In this document: positions 6,793 through 11,330 of the stretch, one piece after another
Layout: the number at the start of each line of letters is the position of its first letter
Position numbering within the stretch: the first letter of the stretch is position 1
NCBI GenBank assembly: GCA_003452965.1
Contig: DMMW01000068.1
Span: 1 to 11,330, forward strand
DNA: 11,330 bases
Direction: 5' to 3'
Source of the DNA: Elusimicrobiota bacterium
GTDB lineage: Bacteria > Elusimicrobiota > UBA8919
Position numbers and translations under genes: made by a program
Notes under the pieces: generated by a model
Seen by the model: the letters and a program-made list of their open reading frames with translations, nothing else
What the model was told of the DNA's origin: nothing
Database searches by the model: none

Positions 6793-6805
6793 ACGGAGGT
6801 ATCAT

Positions 6806-7051
6806 ATGGCAAGTGTAGACGTGGATGTGAAAGTAAAGGAAATAGTGGCAGAGCAGTTGGGGGTAGATGCATCTAAGGTAGTTCCTACCGCTTCATTTAT
6901 AAACGATTTGGGGGCTGATTCGTTAGATACCGTTGAATTAGTTATGGCCCTTGAAGAAACATTTGGTCTTGAAATACCGGATGATGAAGCATCCAAAATA
7001 ACAACCGTGGGTCAGGCAGTTGATTATATAAAAGCACATATGGGACAATAA
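6806..7051 (+). CDS. acpP: Acyl carrier protein
   Basis: Small acidic carrier that holds growing acyl chains on a 4'-phosphopantetheine arm and shuttles them among FabD, FabH, FabG, FabF and PlsX. It has 81 residues. The attachment serine is S39 in LGADSLDTVELVMALEE, the classic DSL motif at the start of helix II. The rest is a typical four-helix ACP with many Asp and Glu residues. GGAGG at 6795-6799, six bases from ATG, is the strongest ribosome site in this block, fitting the high abundance of ACP. It stands between fabG and fabF as in the common fabD-fabG-acpP-fabF order, but is separated from fabG by a duplicated repeat. A 76-base A/T-rich gap leads to fabF. Confidence 0.98.
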   Translation: MASVDVDVKVKEIVAEQLGVDASKVVPTASFINDLGADSLDTVELVMALEETFGLEIPDDEASKITTVGQAVDYIKAHMGQ

Positions 7052-7127
7052 ATAAAAAAATATTAAAAAATACTGTAATACATACATATTTTTTTTATTT
7101 TCTTATTTTAATGTTCTTAAGGATATT

Positions 7128-8366
7128 ATGTATAAAAAGATTGTTGCAACCGGTATTGGAGTGGTTTCTCCTATTGGCATCGGTAAAGAGCAGTTTTGGA
7201 AATCGTTAATGGAAGGGTCTTCTGGTGCAGGACCAATAACCCATTTTGATACTTCAGAATTTTCTGTACACTTTGCCTGTGAAGTAAAAAACTTCAATGC
7301 AGAAGACTATATTGACAAGAAAAAAATCAGAAGAATGGATAGATTTGTCAGATTTGCGGTTGCTGCTGCAAAAATGGCAGTAGAAGACTCTCAAATTGAC
7401 TTTACAAAAGAGAATCCAGAAAGATGCGGCGTTATAGTCGGCAGCGGTATTGGCGGATTACAAACTATACATGAACAATCCAAGGTTTTGTACGAAAAAG
7501 GACCCGGAAGAATTTCTCCATTTCTTATACCTATGTTAATTACAAATATGGCTCCCGGTGAAATAGCCATAATGTACGGTTTAAGAGGTCCTAATTATTC
7601 TTTATCTTCGGCTTGTGCCACTTCCACGCATTGTATCGGCGATGTACTCAGGCTTATGCGGTATGGCGATATGGACGTTGCTCTTGTCGGCGGAAGCGAA
7701 GCAGCGATTACACCTTTGGGCTTTGGCGGTTTCTGTTCCATTAAAGCCCTATCTTGTAAAAACGATACACCCCTAAAAGCATCCCGTCCATTTGACGCAC
7801 AGCGAGATGGTTTTGTTATGGGCGAAGGTTCGGGAATACTTGTATTTGAAACGGAAGAGCATGCAAAAGCGAGGGGCGCTAAAATATACGGTGAAATTGC
7901 AGGTTACGGAGCGACTGACGATGCTTATCATATCACCGCCCCAGAACCTAATGCAATCGCATCAGCCAAAGGCATTGAATTGGCGATAAAAGATGCGAAC
8001 CTACGGCCTGAAGACGTTGAGTATATAAATGCACATGGAACCTCAACAGTACTAAATGATAAAATTGAAACGCTTGCTATAAAAAAAGTTTTTGGCGAAC
8101 ACGCGAAAAAAATGGCCATATCCTCAACCAAATCCATGTCCGGACATTTATTAGGTGCAGCCGGAGCCGTTGAACTTATCGCTACTTTACTTTGCATTAA
8201 AAACGGATATATTCATCCGACTATAAATTATGAATTTCCGGATCCTGATTGCGATTTAGATTACGTACCAAACAAGCCAAGACAACAACAGATAAAAGTT
8301 GCCATTTCAAACTCGCTTGGTTTCGGCGGGCATAATGCCACAATTTTGGTTAAAAAATATGACTGA
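7128..8366 (+). CDS. fabF: Beta-ketoacyl-ACP synthase II
   Basis: Elongating condensing enzyme: joins acyl-ACP with malonyl-ACP, releasing CO2. It has 412 residues, with the complete Cys-His-His site: C163 in SSACATSTH, H303 in INAHGTST and H340 in KSMSGHLLGAAGAVE, plus the structural K335. These numbers coincide with the E. coli FabF positions. RPFDAQRDGFVMGEGSG (220-236) and the C-terminal SLGFGGHNA are further family blocks. AAGGA at 7119-7123 precedes ATG by four bases. Its last eight bases overlap the start of rnc, so the two are translationally coupled. With the initiating FabH upstream, the window holds both condensing enzymes needed for saturated chain synthesis; no FabB-type paralogue is seen. 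Confidence 0.98.
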   Translation: MYKKIVATGIGVVSPIGIGKEQFWKSLMEGSSGAGPITHFDTSEFSVHFACEVKNFNAEDYIDKKKIRRMDRFVRFAVAAAKMAVEDSQIDFTKENPERCGVIVGSGIGGLQTIHEQSKVLYEKGPGRISPFLIPMLITNMAPGEIAIMYGLRGPNYSLSSACATSTHCIGDVLRLMRYGDMDVALVGGSEAAITPLGFGGFCSIKALSCKNDTPLKASRPFDAQRDGFVMGEGSGILVFETEEHAKARGAKIYGEIAGYGATDDAYHITAPEPNAIASAKGIELAIKDANLRPEDVEYINAHGTSTVLNDKIETLAIKKVFGEHAKKMAISSTKSMSGHLLGAAGAVELIATLLCIKNGYIHPTINYEFPDPDCDLDYVPNKPRQQQIKVAISNSLGFGGHNATILVKKYD

Positions 8367-9033
8367 AAATATTTTTCATAAAGAGCAATTACAAAAAAAA
8401 ATAGGAGTAAAATTCAAAAATACTGATATTTTAGAAGTTGCATTGACCCATAAATCTTATGCAATTGAAAACGGTATCAAAGAGTATAATGAACGGCTGG
8501 AATTCATCGGCGATTCAGTTCTATCTTCCGCAACCGCGGTATTTCTATACTCAAAATATCCGAATTATAATGAAGGAAAACTCTCAAAAATAAAATCAGC
8601 CGCAGTAAGTAAAAACACTCTTTATTCTGTCGCAAAAAAATTATCACTTGGAAATTATATAAAAATTTCTAAAAGTGAAGAATTAACCGGCGGTAGGGAA
8701 AAGGAATCAATTTTAGCAAACACCGTGGAATCTGTTATCGGTGCTATTTTTCTTGATTCCGGCTACGATGTCGCTGCAAAATTCATTAATAATATATTAA
8801 CAAAGCAAAAAATAAATACTTCAGATTATAAATCAGAACTTCAAGAAATAATACAATCAAAATTTAAAATGACACCTACATATAAAGTCCTGACAGAAAC
8901 AGGACCTGATCACGAAAAGACATTTGAAATTGCGGTATTAACTGGCAAGAAGCATCTTGGTACCGGATCGGGAAAATCAAAAAAAGAAGCTGAACAAGAT
9001 GCTGCAAAAAATGCTTTAAAGAAATTGAAATGA
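8359..9033 (+). CDS. rnc: Ribonuclease III
   Basis: Double-strand-specific endoribonuclease that processes rRNA precursors and structured mRNAs. From ATG 8359 it has 224 residues, the family length; an upstream in-frame ATG at 8299 would add 20 residues encoded inside fabF, so I prefer 8359, which overlaps fabF by eight bases. The catalytic domain occupies about 1-145: the signature NERLEFIGDSVL (44-55) gives metal ligands E45, E48 and D52, and EGKLSKIK follows at 71-78. The second cluster reads ANTVESVIGAIFLDS, where N120 stands in place of the aspartate of E. coli RNase III and E123 is kept. The double-stranded-RNA-binding domain covers about 154-224, ending GSGKSKKEAEQDAAKNALKKLK. The fabF-rnc pairing is a common arrangement. 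Confidence 0.96.
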   Translation: MTENIFHKEQLQKKIGVKFKNTDILEVALTHKSYAIENGIKEYNERLEFIGDSVLSSATAVFLYSKYPNYNEGKLSKIKSAAVSKNTLYSVAKKLSLGNYIKISKSEELTGGREKESILANTVESVIGAIFLDSGYDVAAKFINNILTKQKINTSDYKSELQEIIQSKFKMTPTYKVLTETGPDHEKTFEIAVLTGKKHLGTGSGKSKKEAEQDAAKNALKKLK

Positions 9034-9054
9034 CCAATCAGTGTAATTTAATGA

Positions 9055-9116
9055 TAGCCCACTTGCATAAACATTCAAATATTTCTTTCAAAATTTTTGA
9101 ATATGCATCGGGGTTA
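9055..9116. repeat. Structured intergenic repeat, family 2, copy B
   Basis: A relative of 2193-2264. Outer arm TAGCCC (9055-9060) pairs with GGGTTA (9111-9116, one G-T pair). Inner arm ATTCAAATATTT (9073-9084) pairs with AAATTTTTGAAT (9091-9102) with one mismatch. TTGCATAAACAT on the left and ATATGC-TCGG on the right are the same as in copy A although the helices on both sides have changed. It lies 21 bases after the rnc stop, and its right end runs into the hairpin at 9114-9143. Confidence 0.7.
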
Positions 9117-9143
9117 ATACAGTCACTTTTGTGACTGTATTAA
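9114..9143 (+). promoter_or_regulatory. Perfect hairpin touching the ribosome site of the acyl-CoA dehydrogenase
   Basis: TTAATACAGTCAC (9114-9126) pairs perfectly with GTGACTGTATTAA (9131-9143) around the loop TTTT. The last two paired bases are the first two of the Shine-Dalgarno AAGGAGG (9142-9148), five bases before the GTG start. Such placement could tune ribosome access or protect the mRNA 5' end. As DNA it also resembles a dyad operator. There is no T-tract, so termination is unlikely. Confidence 0.65.
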
Positions 9144-9153
9144 GGAGGAAATT

Positions 9154-10311
9154 GTGGATTATTTTTTAACCGATGAACAAAAAATGATTGTCGAATTAGC
9201 GAGAAAAGTCGCACAGGAAAAAATCAAACCGGTTAGACAGGAATTTGATGAATCCTGCGAATTTCCGTGGGAAATAGTAAAAGAACTGTCTCAAGCGGAC
9301 TTAATGGGACTTTACATCGCTCAGGAATATGGTGGATTCGGTGGCGGTGTTCTGGAATTATGCCTTGCAGTTGAAGAACTCTGTAAAGTTGACGGTGGTA
9401 TTTCTCTCGCTCTTGCTGCAACCGCACTCGGCACCTTTCCTATAATATTATTCGGAACAGATGAACAGAAAAAGAAATATTTGCCAAAAATTGCGAAGGG
9501 CGAATCGCTTGCGGCGTTCGGCTTGACAGAACCCGAATCGGGCAGCGATGCCGGTGCGACAAAAACAACGGCAAAAAAGGAAGGCGATTATTATATATTA
9601 AACGGCACCAAATGTTTTATCACAAATGGAGGTATGGCGGAAATATATACAGTTATCGCTATGACTGACAAAGCCAGAGGTTCCCGCGGTGCGTCTGCCT
9701 TTATCGTAGATAAAGGCACACCCGGATTCACGTTCGGCAAAAAAGAAAACAAAATGGGTATCCGTGCATCGGCAACATGCGAATTGATATTCCAGGATTG
9801 TAAAATACATAAATCAAATCTATTAGGCAAGGAAGGCGCCGGTTTTATTGTCGCAATGAAAACGCTTGACCAATCCAGACCCGGGGTTGCAGCACAGGCA
9901 TTGGGTATCGCAGCCGGTGCGCTTGAAGAAGCAGTTGAATATGCTAAAACAAGAAAACAATTTGACCATCCAATATCGTCATTTCAGGCAATACAACATA
10001 TCTTAGCAAACATGGCAACAGAAGTTGAAGCTGCAAGGGCGTTAGTATATGCAGTTGCCAGAGCGCTTGACAAGGGTGATAAAGATGTATCAGGTGCTTC
10101 AGCAATGAGCAAACTATTTGCTTCGGATGTGGCTATGCGTGTAACCACAGATGCGGTTCAAGTTTTTGGCGGGTATGGTTATATGAAAGAATATCCGGTA
10201 GAAAAAATGATGCGTGATGCAAAAATTACTCAAATTTACGAAGGAACAAACCAGATACAAAGAAATGTTATTGCACTTGATCTAATCAAAAAAGCCGCCA
10301 AGAAAAAGTGA
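9154..10311 (+). CDS. Short-chain acyl-CoA dehydrogenase (butyryl-CoA dehydrogenase type)
   Basis: FAD enzyme that forms or reduces the alpha-beta double bond of a short acyl-CoA, exchanging electrons with ETF. It has 385 residues, the family length. Signature 1, FGLTEPESGSDAG, is at 122-134; signature 2, QVFGGYGYMKEYPVEKMMRD, at 336-355; the catalytic base is E363 in IYEGTNQIQR, the position used by short- and medium-chain enzymes. R268 and Q269 in TRKQF belong to the conserved FAD-binding loop. The start is GTG, with AAGGAGG five bases upstream. With etfB next, the likely role is butyryl-CoA dehydrogenase (bcd-like), either in fermentation or in acyl-CoA oxidation; substrate cannot be read from sequence alone. 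Its TGA stop is the first codon of a perfect palindrome. Confidence 0.95.
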   Translation: MDYFLTDEQKMIVELARKVAQEKIKPVRQEFDESCEFPWEIVKELSQADLMGLYIAQEYGGFGGGVLELCLAVEELCKVDGGISLALAATALGTFPIILFGTDEQKKKYLPKIAKGESLAAFGLTEPESGSDAGATKTTAKKEGDYYILNGTKCFITNGGMAEIYTVIAMTDKARGSRGASAFIVDKGTPGFTFGKKENKMGIRASATCELIFQDCKIHKSNLLGKEGAGFIVAMKTLDQSRPGVAAQALGIAAGALEEAVEYAKTRKQFDHPISSFQAIQHILANMATEVEAARALVYAVARALDKGDKDVSGASAMSKLFASDVAMRVTTDAVQVFGGYGYMKEYPVEKMMRDAKITQIYEGTNQIQRNVIALDLIKKAAKKK

Positions 10312-10330
10312 CCAAGGTTTACCTTGGTCA
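10309..10330. repeat. Perfect inverted repeat at the dehydrogenase stop codon
   Basis: TGACCAAGGT (10309-10318) and ACCTTGGTCA (10321-10330) are perfect complements around TT. The first three bases are the TGA stop. It could fold into a stable hairpin at the mRNA 3' end, but no T-tract follows. Confidence 0.75.
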
Positions 10331-10362
10331 TCCTGAGCGACCATAGGGAGTCGAAGGATCTC
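10328..10362. repeat. REP-like TCATCCTGAGCG...GTCGAAGGATC element
   Basis: The stretch TCATCCTGAGCGAC (10328-10341) followed by GTCGAAGGATCTC (10350-10362) matches a short dispersed repeat I recognise from many environmental bacterial genomes. It forms an imperfect hairpin, TCCT-CGAC against GTCG-AGGA. Recognition is from memory, not from a search. Confidence 0.6.
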
Positions 10363-10370
10363 ATAAAAAA

Positions 10371-10391
10371 GTTAAAAGTTAAAAGTTAAAA
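10371..10391. repeat. Three tandem GTTAAAA heptamers
   Basis: GTTAAAA occurs three times head to tail, 20 bases upstream of the etfB start. Such short tandem repeats can change copy number by slippage and so alter spacing upstream of etfB. Confidence 0.8.
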
Positions 10392-10411
10392 TATAAGTAA
10401 AGGATTTAAAA

Positions 10412-11197
10412 ATGAACATAATTGTTTTAATCAAGCAGGTTCCGGCAACAACCGACGTTAAAATTGATGAAAAAACCGGAACATTAAAAAGAGAAGGCGT
10501 GGAAGCACAGGTTAATCCGTTTGATTTGTATGCGGTAGAAGAGGCGGTACGTTTAAAAGAAAGATTTACCGGGAGAGTTACCGTTATAACAATGGGACCT
10601 CCGCAAGCCGATAAAGCATTACGTGAATGTCTATCTATGGGTTGTGATGAAGCAATTCTTGTTTCCGACAGGGAATTTGCCGGTTCAGATACATGGGCGA
10701 CTTCATATACTTTGGCTCAAGCAATCAAAAAAACAGGCTTGTGTGATATAATTTTATGCGGTAAACAGGCGATTGATGGAGATACCGCTCAAGTAGGTCC
10801 GGGTATCGCTGAAATGCTGGACATACCACATATAGCATATGTTAAAAAAATAGAAAAAATAGAAAATGGCAAAATTACCGTTGAAAGAATGATGGAAGAC
10901 GGTTATGATTTAATAGAACTACCAGTTCCCTGTCTTTTAACGGTTGTAAAAGAAATTAATACTCCTCGTCTTCCTTCGTTAAGGGGGATGATGTTTTCTA
11001 AAAAAGCGGAAATAAAACATTATACGGCAAAAACTATTGAAGCCGATAAAACAAAAATAGGAACTGCCGGTTCGCCTACTAATGTAATGAAAGTATTTTG
11101 TCCACCGCCAAGAACCGGGGGAGAACGAGTAACCGGCGAACCGCAGGAACAAGCAGTAAAAGTAGTTACTAAATTAAAGGAAGCAAAAGTCATATAA
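10412..11197 (+). CDS. etfB: Electron transfer flavoprotein, beta subunit
   Basis: Forms the ETF heterodimer with EtfA and passes electrons between acyl-CoA dehydrogenase and other carriers. It has 261 residues with the usual layout: KQVPATTDVKID near the N-terminus (8-19), NPFDLYAVEEAVRLKE (35-50), CGKQAIDGDTAQVGPGIAE (116-134) and INTPRLPSLRGMM (182-194), the segment that clasps EtfA. The D-G-D-T-A-Q-V-G-P form of the central motif is, from memory, the form of Acidaminococcus and clostridial ETFs, some of which bifurcate electrons; the mitochondrial-type ETF has a different sequence there. AAAGGA at 10399-10404 precedes ATG by seven bases. etfA would normally follow; here a repeat cluster starts about 40 bases after the stop and fills the rest of the window. 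Confidence 0.97.
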   Translation: MNIIVLIKQVPATTDVKIDEKTGTLKREGVEAQVNPFDLYAVEEAVRLKERFTGRVTVITMGPPQADKALRECLSMGCDEAILVSDREFAGSDTWATSYTLAQAIKKTGLCDIILCGKQAIDGDTAQVGPGIAEMLDIPHIAYVKKIEKIENGKITVERMMEDGYDLIELPVPCLLTVVKEINTPRLPSLRGMMFSKKAEIKHYTAKTIEADKTKIGTAGSPTNVMKVFCPPPRTGGERVTGEPQEQAVKVVTKLKEAKVI

Positions 11198-11236
11198 AAT
11201 CAGAGGTTAGAGAATATATCAAATCTTAAAGTTTCG

Positions 11237-11296
11237 ATGTAGTTGATCAGCTTGCTGAGCGCCTTTAACATCGCCGAACAAGTTCGGCAACTACAT
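11237..11296. repeat. Nested inverted-repeat element after etfB
   Basis: Outer arms ATGTAGTTG (11237-11245) and CAACTACAT (11288-11296) are perfect complements. Inside, TCAGC/GCTGA (11247-11258, loop TT) and GCCGAAC/GTTCGGC (11273-11288, loop AA) form two further hairpins. The shape is a two-branched, cruciform-like element of a kind common as dispersed repeats in environmental genomes. Confidence 0.75.
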
Positions 11297-11322
11297 TGAC
11301 TATTATTTTAACATCGCCGAAC
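11264..11322. repeat. Direct repeat TTTAACATCGCCGAAC, two copies
   Basis: The 16-mer occurs at 11264-11279 and 11307-11322, 43 bases apart. The first copy lies inside the nested element; the second suggests that a further related element starts at the window end. Confidence 0.8.
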
Positions 11323-11330
11323 CCTACACT

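Larger units (their letters stand above)
6519..6805. other. 287-base spacer between fabG and acpP with duplicated repeat
   Basis: No gene. It contains two copies of a composite repeat (units at 6561-6655 and 6680-6792, listed separately), short AT-rich filler, and the acpP ribosome site GGAGG (6795-6799), six bases before ATG. Direct reiterations such as TAATTAGTAATTAG (6562-6575) and ATTACTAATTACTAA (6747-6761) make this a likely site of slippage. The acpP promoter must lie in or before this stretch if acpP is transcribed separately; I could not single out a box. Confidence 0.7.

Noticed and set aside
6519..6805. FapR-type fatty acid operator upstream of acpP
   Set aside because: AATTAGTAATTAG looks superficially similar to the FapR palindrome, but it is part of the duplicated repeat and the expected close inverted half-sites are absent; no such site is seen before rpmF-plsX either.
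7054..7095. A/T stem AAAAAAATAT with ATATTTTTTT after acpP as a terminator
   Set aside because: The stem has no G-C pair and a 22-base loop, so it would be very weak; in such A/T-rich DNA this pairing is expected by chance.
8299..8358. Upstream ATG extending RNase III by 20 residues
   Set aside because: The extension lies wholly inside fabF and translates fabF's conserved C-terminal codons in another frame; ATG 8359 gives the normal RNase III length and N-terminus.
11264..11322. CRISPR array beginning at the window end
   Set aside because: Only two 16-base copies are visible and the first is part of a larger nested inverted repeat; the 'spacer' contains one arm of that repeat.

Overview
The window is about 11.3 kb of AT-rich bacterial DNA with every gene on the + strand. 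It holds twelve complete genes and the tail of a thirteenth. The layout, the AT-rich codon use, an acetate kinase and a short-chain acyl-CoA dehydrogenase/ETF pair suggest an anaerobic, fermentative, probably uncultivated bacterium. The tail of the first gene resembles the C-terminal module of proteins exported by candidate-phylum and Bacteroidetes-like bacteria. I cannot fix the phylum from the sequence.

Layout: (1) bases 1-96, C-terminus of a probable exported protein; (2) ndk; (3) ackA; (4) a 352-base hairpin-rich spacer; (5) rpmF-plsX-fabH-fabD, tightly packed; (6) fabG; (7) a 287-base spacer with a duplicated repeat; (8) acpP, fabF and rnc, with fabF and rnc overlapping; (9) an acyl-CoA dehydrogenase; (10) etfB; (11) a further repeat cluster up to the window end. 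PlsX links acyl-ACP to phospholipid synthesis. FabD, FabH, FabG, FabF and ACP form most of the type II fatty acid elongation machinery (no fabZ, enoyl reductase or acc genes are present here). L32 and RNase III are the usual translation/RNA passengers of this cluster. Acetate kinase and NDK serve energy and nucleotide metabolism. The dehydrogenase and EtfB form an electron-transfer module next to the lipid block.

The genes are textbook. The unusual part is between them: nearly every spacer longer than about 100 bases holds a structured repeat, in at least five kinds. Two kinds occur as two diverged copies in which paired arms differ in sequence but still pair, while specific unpaired segments stay identical. 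This is the signature of selection on a folded structure. One family (589-777 and 5554-5714) starts exactly at the TGA stop codon of the upstream gene in both copies. These elements are the best candidate in the window for something undescribed.
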